From: Paludibacter sp.
GTDB taxonomy: Bacteria > Bacteroidota > Bacteroidia > Bacteroidales > Paludibacteraceae
Assembly (NCBI GenBank): GCA_017882285.1
Contig: JADGPS010000010.1
Location: 1 to 57,041 of the forward strand
Length of the DNA: 57,041 bases
Direction: 5' to 3'
Shown here: in pieces, positions 1 to 7,273 of the stretch
Numbering within the stretch: the first letter of the stretch is position 1
Layout of the letters: every line of letters begins with the position of its first letter
Notes under the pieces: generated by a model
What the model saw: only the letters and a program-made list of their open reading frames with translations
Database searches by the model: none
Told to the model about the DNA's origin: nothing
Translations under genes and position numbers: made by a program

Positions 1-110
1 GGGCAAGTTCCGCTTGCACAACCGACAAAATGATAATAGGCAAATCCGGCAATTCCGCCAACGATTATTCCTATTATTTTGAGAAAGTGTTTTTTGATAA
101 ATTCGTTCAT
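1..110 (-). CDS. DUF6132 family small membrane protein (3' end outside window)
   Basis: The reverse strand reads ATG at 108-110 and stays open to the window edge, giving MNEFIKKHF followed by a glycine-rich membrane segment and then GCASGTC. A short N-terminal helix, one transmembrane segment and a GCxxGTC cysteine pair are what I know of the DUF6132 family, whose function is not established. The C-terminal part lies outside the window. It is downstream of, and on the same strand as, the ArsR-type regulator. Its promoter region holds an inverted repeat similar to the one in front of that regulator, so I infer co-regulation by it. The paired cysteines suggest a redox or sulfur-related role, but this is speculation. 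Confidence 0.7.
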   Translation of the reverse strand, partial: MNEFIKKHFLKIIGIIVGGIAGFAYYHFVGCASGTC

Positions 111-142
111 CTTTAGTTCTTTTAATTGAAAATTGTAATATG

Positions 143-175
143 GATATATAAACATGTATTCATGTTTTGAACAAA
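143..175 (-). promoter_or_regulatory. Promoter of the DUF6132 gene with ArsR-type inverted repeat in the spacer
   Basis: On the minus strand TTTG (172-175) and a degenerate -7 TATATATC (143-150) are 21 nt apart. The perfect 7-bp inverted repeat AAACATG-TATT-CATGTTT (150-167) fills most of the spacer. Its core TAAACATGTATTCA differs by one base from the TGAA-N6-TTCA core typical of ArsR/SmtB operators. The placement predicts steric repression. Confidence 0.5.
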
Positions 176-180
176 AAAAA

Positions 181-477
181 TTAAATGCAATTACAAGCTC
201 TGATACAATCTATGATTTGTACTATTTGTTTGTTTTTCAGCGAATAATAGCAGTTTTTGCCTTCTCTTCGAAAATTCAAAATACCTTTGGCGCGCATATC
301 AGTAAGGTGATGTGACAACAACGATTGTTCACAATTCAGCTGCTCCACAAGTTGACTCACATTCAATTCTTCTTGTTCGGAAAGCAATGAAATGACGCAT
401 AAGCGGGTTCCCTGCGAAATGGCTTTAAGCGTGTAAGCCGCTTGTTCCATTACTTCACTGTTCAGATTTTGATTCAT
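181..477 (-). CDS. ArsR/SmtB-family winged-helix repressor
   Basis: 98 aa when started at the ATG at 475-477. The reading frame stays open upstream to 597, but that extension would run through the promoter and operator, so I reject it. The core is a winged-helix domain: LKAISQGTRLCVISLL, a recognition-helix segment LNCEQSLLSHHL (residues 47-58), then the wing MRAKGILNFRREGKNCYYSL. The usual ELCVC metal motif is absent. Cysteines lie at residues 27, 49, 76, 91, 95 and 97, with a Cys-rich tail (DCIRACNCI), so thiol, persulfide or soft-metal sensing is plausible. The family represses its own operon and releases DNA on ligand binding. The downstream gene is the DUF6132 membrane protein. Confidence 0.85.
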   Translation of the reverse strand: MNQNLNSEVMEQAAYTLKAISQGTRLCVISLLSEQEELNVSQLVEQLNCEQSLLSHHLTDMRAKGILNFRREGKNCYYSLKNKQIVQIIDCIRACNCI

Positions 478-492
478 ATTTCTAATTTTCTG

Positions 493-525
493 CAAATATA
501 TGAACATATATTCATATGTTCCAAA
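493..525 (-). promoter_or_regulatory. arsR-type gene promoter with operator filling the spacer
   Basis: On the minus strand TTTG (522-525), a 21-nt spacer and TATATTTG (493-500) make a canonical Bacteroidetes promoter. The spacer is almost entirely a perfect 8-bp inverted repeat, GAACATAT-ATTC-ATATGTTC (502-521), containing TGAACATATATTCA (501-514). That core matches the ArsR/SmtB TGAA-N6-TTCA pattern. Autorepression is the natural inference. Confidence 0.75.
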
Positions 526-598
526 TATATTAAGATTATTTAATATAAATCGTACCAAAAAGGAAATGAAGATAAAAATCAAATAGTTTCCAATCATT

Positions 599-633
599 TT
601 TGACTGCTAATTTTAAAGAATAAAGTATCTTTG
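599..633 (+). promoter_or_regulatory. Promoter upstream of aroB
   Basis: The -7 box TATCTTTG (626-633) is perfect. The nearest TTTG (599-602) is 23 nt upstream, slightly longer than the usual 19-21. The start codon of aroB follows 18 nt after the -7 box. Confidence 0.6.
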
Positions 634-651
634 CGTGCTAAATTATAAACG

Positions 652-1704
652 ATGAGTCAATCGATTACAAAGATATGTGAGGATTTTATTTCTGAGTTGG
701 ATCAGGCAATTGGAAAACAAAGCAGCGAAAGCATTTTTATACTGACCGACGAAAACACAAAGAAATTGTGTTTGCCCATAGCCCTGCAGTCCGAAATATT
801 AAAAGGGTGTCATGTAATTTGCATTCAGAGTGGAGATGAGAATAAAAATCTGGATTCGGCTGTTGCCATCTGGAAATACCTGAGCGAAAACGGTGCTACG
901 CGTAAATCGCTTATGATCAATCTTGGTGGCGGAATGATTACTGATATAGGTGGGTTTACGGCCTCGACTTTTAAGCGGGGAATTCGTTATATCAATGTTT
1001 CTACTACTTTACTCGGAGCTGTGGATGCGGCTACCGGAGGAAAAACAGGAATCAACTTTTCAGGTTTGAAAAACGAAATTGGCGTTTTTGCTCCGGCCGA
1101 AACAGTTTTGATTAATATTGATTTTTTCAAAACGCTTGATGATGCCAATCTACGTTCCGGTTATGCCGAAATGCTGAAACATGCGCTGATTGAGACACAG
1201 GAAGAATGGGAAAAAGTGTTGAAATACGACTTGGAAAGACTTGATTTGTCAGAATTGAAAGTCTTGCTTGCTAAAAGTATACAAATTAAAGAACGAATAG
1301 TTGAGTTAGATCCTTTAGAAATAAATATTCGCAAAGCGTTAAATTTGGGACATACTTTTGGTCATGCATTCGAAAGTTGGTCATACAGTGCAAATAAACC
1401 TGTTTTACATGGTTATGCAGTCATGTGGGGATTGCTTTGCGAGCTATATTTGTCATTGATAAAACTGAATTTTCCAAAAGAGGAATTATTGCGGCTAAAA
1501 TATCTCTCAAAGGAATACTATGGAACATTTGAATTTAGTTGCAAAGAGTATGAAGAGATTTTTGAATTGATGACGCATGACAAAAAGAACAATTCGAAAG
1601 ATATAAATTTTACTCTACTCGCCAACGTGGGCGATATCCGGATAAATCAGACAGCAACTAAAGAAGAAATTTTTGAGTGTTTTGATTGGTTTAGGGAAGG
1701 ATGA
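652..1704 (+). CDS. aroB: 3-dehydroquinate synthase
   Basis: 350 aa, close to the usual 350-368. It converts DAHP to 3-dehydroquinate, the second step of the shikimate pathway, using NAD and a divalent metal in the cytosol. Visible family features are the NAD-binding stretch LGGGMITDIGGF (about residues 90-102), the conserved DAATGGKTGIN segment (about 124-134), and the metal-binding NLGHTFGHAFE (about 226-236) with two of the ligand histidines. The metal ligand glutamate is expected in SGYAEMLKHALIE. It starts the plus-strand run that continues with a CoA-binding protein, dapB and lepB. No defect is visible. Confidence 0.96.
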   Translation: MSQSITKICEDFISELDQAIGKQSSESIFILTDENTKKLCLPIALQSEILKGCHVICIQSGDENKNLDSAVAIWKYLSENGATRKSLMINLGGGMITDIGGFTASTFKRGIRYINVSTTLLGAVDAATGGKTGINFSGLKNEIGVFAPAETVLINIDFFKTLDDANLRSGYAEMLKHALIETQEEWEKVLKYDLERLDLSELKVLLAKSIQIKERIVELDPLEINIRKALNLGHTFGHAFESWSYSANKPVLHGYAVMWGLLCELYLSLIKLNFPKEELLRLKYLSKEYYGTFEFSCKEYEEIFELMTHDKKNNSKDINFTLLANVGDIRINQTATKEEIFECFDWFREG

Positions 1705-1731
1705 TAATATTTACTTTTTTCAATTGAAGAT

Positions 1732-2091
1732 ATGGAAAAAACTTTAATTATTGGAGCAAGCAGTAACCCGGAACGCTATTCATATAAGGCGGCTAAGCGT
1801 TTATTGGCTCATGGATTTGAGATTGAATTGATCGGGAGATGTCCTGATGTTATTTTTGACAGGACAATCGATACTGAAAAAAAAGATTTTGAAGATATTG
1901 ATACGGTTACATTGTATATTTCCGAAAAGTATCAATCAGAATATTATGAATACATAATCTCGCTAAATCCAAGAAGGGTGATTTTTAATCCGGGTACTGA
2001 AAATCCTGAATTTGAAGAATTACTAATTCAGAGAGATATACATGTAGAAGAAGCCTGTACACTGGTACTACTGGGAAGCGGACAATACTAG
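1732..2091 (+). CDS. CoA-binding domain protein (YccU-like)
   Basis: 119 aa single-domain Rossmann-like protein. The N-terminal MEKTLIIGASSNPERYSYKA carries the nucleotide-binding GASSNPER loop of the CoA_binding_2 family, and the later segments RRVIFNPGTENPEF and EEACTLVLL match the conserved second half. The family is widespread and binds CoA or a related ligand, but its cellular role is not settled. It lies 27 nt after aroB and 79 nt before dapB on the same strand, so it is probably co-transcribed, without an obvious pathway link. Confidence 0.85.
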   Translation: MEKTLIIGASSNPERYSYKAAKRLLAHGFEIELIGRCPDVIFDRTIDTEKKDFEDIDTVTLYISEKYQSEYYEYIISLNPRRVIFNPGTENPEFEELLIQRDIHVEEACTLVLLGSGQY

Positions 2092-2170
2092 TTTGATAAT
2101 CATTTGTTTAGTTAGATAAGTTAATTAAGTAGAATTCAAGACTGTAGACCTACATCTTGAAACAAAAAAA

Positions 2171-2887
2171 ATGAAAATAGCTTTAATAGGATATGGCAAA
2201 ATGGGTAAAACCATTGAACGAATTGCCTTGGTACGTGGACATGAAATTGTGTCGGTAATAGACGTCGATAATTTGGATGATTTTGACTCTGAGAAATTTA
2301 AAAGTGCCGATGTTGCCATAGAATTTACTGCCCCACAAGTAGCACCAAGCAATTATCGTCGTGCATTTGCTTCAGGAGTTGCTGTGGTTTCGGGCACAAC
2401 AGGTTGGACTAAAGAATTGCCTCAATTGAAAAAAGAAATTGAAGATGGTGGAAAAACCTTGTTTTGGTCATCAAATTTTAGTTTGGGAGTAAATATTTTT
2501 ATGGCTTTGAATAAATATTTAGCTGGAATTATGAATCAGTTTCCGAATTACAACGTGGAAATGACCGAAGTTCATCATACTCAGAAACTTGATGCGCCAA
2601 GCGGAACGGCTATCACGTTGGCTGAAGGAATTTTGGAAAAACTTGACAGAAAAAGCGTTTGGGTAAAAGAAACTGAAACCAAACCGCACGAAATAGCCAT
2701 TAAATCCATTCGCGAAGGGCTGGTTCCGGGCATTCACACCATTCGGTACGAATCGGAAGTTGATTCAATTGAAATTACTCACGATACCAAGAATCGCGAA
2801 GGTCTTGCGCTTGGAGCTGTGGTTGCAGCAGAATTTACTGTCGGCAAAAAAGGATTTTTGGGAATGGAAGATCTATTAAAATTTTAA
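2171..2887 (+). CDS. dapB: 4-hydroxy-tetrahydrodipicolinate reductase
   Basis: 238 aa. It reduces the product of DapA with NAD(P)H in the lysine/meso-diaminopimelate pathway, which supplies the amino acid added by MurE in this same window. The N-terminal GYGKMGKTIE is the dinucleotide-binding loop. VSGTTGW is the conserved substrate/cofactor loop, and EVHHTQKLDAPSGTA (about residues 137-151) contains the catalytic His and Lys and the substrate-binding SGT. LGAVVAAEF near the C terminus is also conserved. It is followed after 22 nt by lepB. Intact and of ordinary bacterial length, in the shorter size range common in Bacteroidetes. Confidence 0.96.
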   Translation: MKIALIGYGKMGKTIERIALVRGHEIVSVIDVDNLDDFDSEKFKSADVAIEFTAPQVAPSNYRRAFASGVAVVSGTTGWTKELPQLKKEIEDGGKTLFWSSNFSLGVNIFMALNKYLAGIMNQFPNYNVEMTEVHHTQKLDAPSGTAITLAEGILEKLDRKSVWVKETETKPHEIAIKSIREGLVPGIHTIRYESEVDSIEITHDTKNREGLALGAVVAAEFTVGKKGFLGMEDLLKF

Positions 2888-2909
2888 TTCATAATTTACA
2901 ATTAAAAAT

Positions 2910-4307
2910 ATGGGTACAGAAAATCAAACATCGCGTTTCAAACAACCGCTTAAACAATGGATAAAAGCCGGCATTTGGAGCCTAATTTACATTTTATTTA
3001 TCGTTTGGGTTGGTAATTTCTGGTGGTTAATAGGATTGCCGGTTGTTTTTGATGCATTTGTAACCCATTATATTCCATGGACTTGGTGGAAAAATTCAAA
3101 AAGCAAATCGGTTTTGGCTATTATGGGTTGGGTTGATGCCATTGTGTTTGCTTTGGTAGCAGTGTATTTTATTAATACTTTTCTGTTTCAAAATTATCAG
3201 ATTCCAACTTCATCTCTCGAGAAAAGTTTGTTGGTTGGTGATTTTTTGTTTGTAAGCAAAGCAAGTTATGGTCCACGCATACCCAATACCCCACTTTCAT
3301 TTCCGTTAGTGCAACATACCTTTCCTTTGTTGAATTGTAAATCGTATATTGAACATCCTCAATGGGAATATAAACGTTTGAAAGGTTTTGATCCATTGAA
3401 ACGAAATGATATTGTGGTATTTAACTTTCCGACAGGCGATACAGTGGCTGTTAAACAACAAAATCCGGATTATTATACCTGGTGTTATTATCGTGGAAGA
3501 GATGCTGTGAGAAACAATAAAGATGAGTTTGGTGACATTGTTTATCGTCCAGTTGACAGACGTGAAAATTACGTGAAACGATGTGTGGCTATAGCCGGTG
3601 ACTGGATGGAAGTAAAAGATAATCAAGTATATGTTAATGGTCAAAAACAAGATAAATTCCCTGGAATTCAGTTTAATTATTTTGTTCAAACAGATGGAAC
3701 TCGTTTAACAAATGATTTATTGGATAAACTTGCAATCAGTAATGAAGATCGAATGCTTATTGATAATACTCAATATTCTGATGGTATAAAATCATTGGGA
3801 CTTGATGCCAATTTGCCTGTTTATCACTTTCCTATGAATGAAGATACCTACAAAAAAATGAAAGAAATCACCGGGGTTACCAAAATAAAAATTGAACCAT
3901 CGGACAGAAAAGATGTTTTTCCATTGGGAGGTCATAAAAAATGGACACGCGATAATTTTGGTCCGATTTGGGTTCCCAAAAAAGGAAACCAACTCCTGCT
4001 GAATTCTTATAATTTACCTGTCTATGAACGAATTATACGCGTTTATGAGCATAATAAACTAGATGTGAAAGGCAATGGTTTTTATATCAATGGTAAGCTA
4101 ACTAAAATCTATACTTTTAAAATGGATTATTACTGGATGATGGGCGATAACCGCCATAATTCAGCCGATTCACGTTATTGGGGATTTGTTCCGGAAGATC
4201 ATATTGTTGGACGGCCGGTAATGGTTTGGTTGTCGTTGGATAAGGATAAAGGCTGGTTTAACGGAAAAATTCGATGGAACAGGTTCTTTAAAAATGCGGA
4301 AAAGTAA
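2910..4307 (+). CDS. lepB: Signal peptidase I (long Bacteroidetes type)
   Basis: 465 aa membrane serine protease (S26) that cleaves signal peptides on the outer face of the inner membrane. Hydrophobic segments lie at about residues 20-50 and 68-93. The active-site region IPTSSLEKSL (98-107) aligns with the canonical PSxSM box, so Ser102 is the expected nucleophile, with Leu in place of the usual Met. The general-base Lys is in NYVKRCVAIAGD. The C-terminal box MMGDNRHNSADSRYWGFVP is complete. The roughly 200-residue insertion between the Lys box and this GDN box explains the length and is common in this phylum. The stop codon is followed within 5 nt by a paired palindromic repeat. Confidence 0.94.
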   Translation: MGTENQTSRFKQPLKQWIKAGIWSLIYILFIVWVGNFWWLIGLPVVFDAFVTHYIPWTWWKNSKSKSVLAIMGWVDAIVFALVAVYFINTFLFQNYQIPTSSLEKSLLVGDFLFVSKASYGPRIPNTPLSFPLVQHTFPLLNCKSYIEHPQWEYKRLKGFDPLKRNDIVVFNFPTGDTVAVKQQNPDYYTWCYYRGRDAVRNNKDEFGDIVYRPVDRRENYVKRCVAIAGDWMEVKDNQVYVNGQKQDKFPGIQFNYFVQTDGTRLTNDLLDKLAISNEDRMLIDNTQYSDGIKSLGLDANLPVYHFPMNEDTYKKMKEITGVTKIKIEPSDRKDVFPLGGHKKWTRDNFGPIWVPKKGNQLLLNSYNLPVYERIIRVYEHNKLDVKGNGFYINGKLTKIYTFKMDYYWMMGDNRHNSADSRYWGFVPEDHIVGRPVMVWLSLDKDKGWFNGKIRWNRFFKNAEK

Positions 4308-4311
4308 CATG

Positions 4312-4424
4312 GCCCCCCAACCCCCTAAAGGGGACTTTAAGAGTGGAGCAAAGATGTTTATGTCCAATTATTAAGTTACTTATAATGTTGCAACATCAAA
4401 AGCCCCCTTTAGGGGGTTGGGGGC
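4312..4424. repeat. Paired palindromic element 1 (CCCCTAAAGGGG family)
   Basis: Left arm at 4312-4343 and right arm at 4402-4424 are inverted copies, each holding an internal CCCCTAAAGGGG-like hairpin plus an outer CCCC tract. The spacer of about 58 nt is AT-rich and not shared with other copies. It lies between lepB and the WbqC-family gene and extends into the latter's reading frame. Confidence 0.85.
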
Positions 4425-5032
4425 AGGTTTGTTTGACTTTGGCCTATTTAGCTCCAGTGGAATATTATTCAGCGATAGCAAAAGCTGAAACTGTTTTTCT
4501 GGAATATTGCGAATATTACGTCAAGCAAACGTACCGAAATCGATGTCATATTGCGGCGGCAAACGGTCCAATGGCTCTAAGTATTCCGGTGGAAAAGACT
4601 GGTGGAGAGAGGATTTTGATCCGCGATGTGCGAATCTCAAAACATAAAGACTGGCAACAGCATCATTGGCGTTCCATCGAATCGGCTTATAACTCAACAC
4701 CATTTTTTGAATATTACAAAGATGATTTTCATCCGTTTTATGAAAAAAAATGGACTTTTCTGTGGGATTTTAATTTAGAAATTCAGGCAAAAGTACTCGA
4801 ATTACTGGATGTAGAACCCAACATTCAATTGACGACTGAATTTAAAACAACGTTGATAGAAAATATACTGGATTTGCGCGATAGCATTCATCCAAAAAAG
4901 GAAAATCAACCAGAAAACTGTAAACCGTATTATCAGGTTTTTGAACAACGATTTGGGTTTCAACCGAATTTAAGTATTATCGATTTGCTTTTTAATATGG
5001 GAAACGAAGCTAAATTAATCATAAGCCCCTAA
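4385..5032 (+). CDS. WbqC-family protein with repeat-derived N terminus
   Basis: 215 aa from the only nearby in-frame ATG (4385). The family-like part starts at LAYLAPVEYYSAIAKAE and continues through YVKQTYRNRCHIAAANGP, HHWRSIESAYNSTPFFEYY and FYEKKWTFLWDFN, all WbqC-like. WbqC proteins occur near surface-polysaccharide genes; their enzymatic role is uncertain. From the ATG, residues 6-14 (KPPLGGWGQ) are simply translation of the right arm of the paired palindrome, which homologues should not have. A TTG at 4433 would give MTLAYLAP, closer to a normal family N terminus (199 aa), so the start is uncertain. The stop codon TAA (5030-5032) lies inside the left arm of the next element. Confidence 0.8.
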   Translation: MLQHQKPPLGGWGQVCLTLAYLAPVEYYSAIAKAETVFLEYCEYYVKQTYRNRCHIAAANGPMALSIPVEKTGGERILIRDVRISKHKDWQQHHWRSIESAYNSTPFFEYYKDDFHPFYEKKWTFLWDFNLEIQAKVLELLDVEPNIQLTTEFKTTLIENILDLRDSIHPKKENQPENCKPYYQVFEQRFGFQPNLSIIDLLFNMGNEAKLIISP

Positions 5033-5135
5033 ATCCCCTAAAGGGGACTTTAAGAGGTTGCATATAAAAAAGATATAAAGTTAGAAATTAATTATAGATA
5101 TATTTAAAGTCCCCCTTTAGGGGGATTAAGGGGGC
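5025..5135. repeat. Paired palindromic element 2
   Basis: Left arm 5025-5057 and right arm 5103-5135 are inverted relative to each other, each with a CCCCTAAAGGGG-type core and a TTTAAAGTCC-like inner flank. The left arm supplies the TAA stop of the WbqC-family gene. The right arm ends 5 nt before the ilvE ATG. Confidence 0.85.
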
Positions 5136-5140
5136 AAATA

Positions 5141-6160
5141 ATGAAAAATATAGATTGGGGAAATTTAGGATTCGGTTATATGAAGACCGATTTCAATATC
5201 CGTTGCGAATTTAACAATAGTACTTGGGGAGAGCTAGAAGTTCATGAAAGTGAGTATTTGAATTTACACATGGCCGCCACGAGTCTTCATTATGGTCAGG
5301 AATCGTTTGAAGGATTGAAAGCTTTTCGTGGAAAAGATGGGAAAATCCGTATTTTTCGAATGAAGGACAATGCGTTGCGCATGCAGGATTCGAGCGAAGG
5401 GACGATGATGGCAAAGGTTCCTGTTGAGATTTTTGAAGAAGCTGTGCTCAAAGCTGTAAAACTCAACGAACGTTTCGTTCCGCCTTACGAATCTGGTGCT
5501 TCGTTGTATATTCGTCCGCTTTTAATTGGTAGCGGTCCGCAAGTTGGAGTAAAACCTGCAACAGAATATTTGTTTGTAGTTTTCGTTACTCCGGTTGGTC
5601 CGTATTTCAAAGGCGGTTTCCAAACCACACCGTTTGTGATAATGCGTGAATACGACCGCTCAGCACCGCTCGGCATGGGAAAATATAAAGTTGGTGGAAA
5701 TTATGCAGCCAGTTTGGTTGCAGGCCAAAAAGCACACGAATTGGGCTATTCTGCTGTGTTTTATCTTGATGCCAAAGAAAAAAAATATATTGATGAATGT
5801 GGTGCCGCAAACTTTTTCGGAATAAAAGATAATACCTATATCACACCAAAATCATCGTCCATTTTGCCATCAATTACCAACAAAAGTCTGATGGTTCTGG
5901 CAGAAGAACTGGGACTTAAAGTTGAACGACGTGCTATACCGGTGGAAGAACTTGCTACATTTGAAGAAGCAGGAGCTTGCGGAACTGCTGCAGTTATAAG
6001 CCCGATAGAACGTATTGACGATTACGATGAAAAGAAATCTTACATATTCTCTAACGATGGAAAACCAGGTCCCTTTTGTGATAAATTATATCATAAACTA
6101 CGTGGAATCCAATACGGTGATGAACCTGATACACACGGTTGGGTAACTGTAATTGAGTGA
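5141..6160 (+). CDS. ilvE: Branched-chain amino acid aminotransferase
   Basis: 339 aa fold-type IV PLP enzyme transferring amino groups between glutamate and the keto acids of Leu, Ile and Val. LHYGQESFEGLKAFRG near residues 45-60 is the conserved substrate-side segment. GKYKVGGNYAASL (about 178-190) contains the PLP-binding lysine. DECGAANFFGI and EEAGACGTAAVISPI are conserved phosphate- and substrate-binding loops. The length and C terminus match the longer class (about 340-360 aa), as in Bacteroidetes. It is flanked on both sides by paired palindromic elements. Confidence 0.95.
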   Translation: MKNIDWGNLGFGYMKTDFNIRCEFNNSTWGELEVHESEYLNLHMAATSLHYGQESFEGLKAFRGKDGKIRIFRMKDNALRMQDSSEGTMMAKVPVEIFEEAVLKAVKLNERFVPPYESGASLYIRPLLIGSGPQVGVKPATEYLFVVFVTPVGPYFKGGFQTTPFVIMREYDRSAPLGMGKYKVGGNYAASLVAGQKAHELGYSAVFYLDAKEKKYIDECGAANFFGIKDNTYITPKSSSILPSITNKSLMVLAEELGLKVERRAIPVEELATFEEAGACGTAAVISPIERIDDYDEKKSYIFSNDGKPGPFCDKLYHKLRGIQYGDEPDTHGWVTVIE

Positions 6161-6254
6161 GGCCCCTAACCCTGCCTGCCGCAGGCAAGCCCTAAAGGGG
6201 AATTTTTCTGAATAGTATAACAAACAACAAGTCCCCTTTAGGGGATTTAGGGGC
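6161..6254. repeat. Paired palindromic element 3 with nested second palindrome
   Basis: The left arm (6161-6206) begins immediately after the ilvE stop; the right arm is 6231-6254. The left arm is interrupted by a 19-bp sequence, CCTGCCTGCCGCAGGCAAG (6171-6189), which is itself nearly palindromic and recurs exactly at 28692-28710. Without it the arm would be the ordinary CCCCTAACCCCTAAAGGGG type. The rimM ATG follows 8 nt later. Confidence 0.8.
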
Positions 6255-6262
6255 ACTACAAT

Positions 6263-6781
6263 ATGATTTCAAAAACCGATGTTTTTCCTATTGGACAAAT
6301 TGTCAAGCCACACGGTATAAATGGTGAAATGTCATTTTCGTTTACTACCGATATTTTCGATAGGGAAGAGGTGCCGTATTTTATTTTTGAAATGCAAGGA
6401 ATTTTAGTACCGTTTTTTTTGGAAGAATATCGCTTCAAAGGCAATAACACTGGGCTTTTGAAGTTGGATGGTGTAATAAATGATGAACAAACTCGTGAAT
6501 TTGCTGGATTGACTATTTATCTGCCTAAAACGTATCTGGAAAAAGTGGAAGATGCTGAAATTGAGCTGGATTATTTTGCCGGTTTTAGTCTTGTAGATGC
6601 AGAAAAAGGCTTTTTAGGGATAATTTCGGAAGTGGATCAAACGACTGACAATGTACTTTTTGTAATTCCAACCAAAAATGATGAATTACTGATTCCGGCA
6701 GGTGAAGAATATATCGAAGAAATTGACCACGAAAAGAAAATTATTTATGTAAGATTGCCGGAAGGGTTGTTGGATTTATAG
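6263..6781 (+). CDS. rimM: Ribosome maturation factor RimM
   Basis: 172 aa, the normal size. RimM binds ribosomal protein S19 and assists assembly of the 30S subunit head. The N-terminal part shows the RimM domain signature VFPIGQIVKPHGINGEMSFS (residues 6-25). The second half, with LLIPAGEEYIEEIDHEKKIIYVRLPEGLLDL, is the PRC-barrel-like domain with the characteristic IP(A/F)xxxxI-x-x-ID pattern and terminal LPEGLLDL. The usual trmD/rplS neighbours are not present here. Confidence 0.94.
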   Translation: MISKTDVFPIGQIVKPHGINGEMSFSFTTDIFDREEVPYFIFEMQGILVPFFLEEYRFKGNNTGLLKLDGVINDEQTREFAGLTIYLPKTYLEKVEDAEIELDYFAGFSLVDAEKGFLGIISEVDQTTDNVLFVIPTKNDELLIPAGEEYIEEIDHEKKIIYVRLPEGLLDL

Positions 6782-6814
6782 GTTGTTTTATTAACAATTT
6801 ACTATCAATTGCTT

Positions 6815-7261
6815 TCATCCCCAATCCTCTAGCGGTTTATAAAATTCCCTGTAAGTCAAGTCGTTTGAGTAAAAGTTGAGGCGATCGAGCATATCGGCTG
6901 AGGTTTTGAAACCGTAAGCTAAAATAGCTGTTACGCCTGTTTCGCGACAAATTCTTTCAAATTCGTAGTATAGTTTAACACCGATAGTTTTGTTTTGAAA
7001 TTCCTTTTTTACTGCGCAAAACCAAATCATAATAGCCCCACTCACCATTTTTTCACCACTAATAAACCCTTTTATCTGTCCTTCGGTTTCGTACACCAAA
7101 GTCAGACAGCGTTTGTTCAGCACCAGTTGTTCTATCCACGAACGGTCATACGGAACTTCATCGTTGTATTTGAAGGGTTCCATGTCCAGGATGTTGTGAA
7201 TTGCATCAATATCTTCTGCTAGTGCTTTTCTGACGGGTTGTAAAGATTTATTGTCGCTCAT
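6815..7261 (-). CDS. GNAT-family acetyltransferase
   Basis: 148 aa single GNAT domain. RKALAEDIDAIHNIL at the N terminus, the central beta-strand pair TLVYETEGQIKGFISGEKM, and the acetyl-CoA-binding stretch KKEFQNKTIGVKLYYEFE (a degenerate form of the Q/RxxGxG/A loop) support the family. The later segment TAILAYGFKTSADMLDRLNFY fits the usual strand-helix ending. The substrate cannot be read from sequence. It lies 12 nt downstream of the acyltransferase gene on the same strand and is probably co-transcribed with it. Confidence 0.8.
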   Translation of the reverse strand: MSDNKSLQPVRKALAEDIDAIHNILDMEPFKYNDEVPYDRSWIEQLVLNKRCLTLVYETEGQIKGFISGEKMVSGAIMIWFCAVKKEFQNKTIGVKLYYEFERICRETGVTAILAYGFKTSADMLDRLNFYSNDLTYREFYKPLEDWG

Positions 7262-7273
7262 TTTATTGATTGA

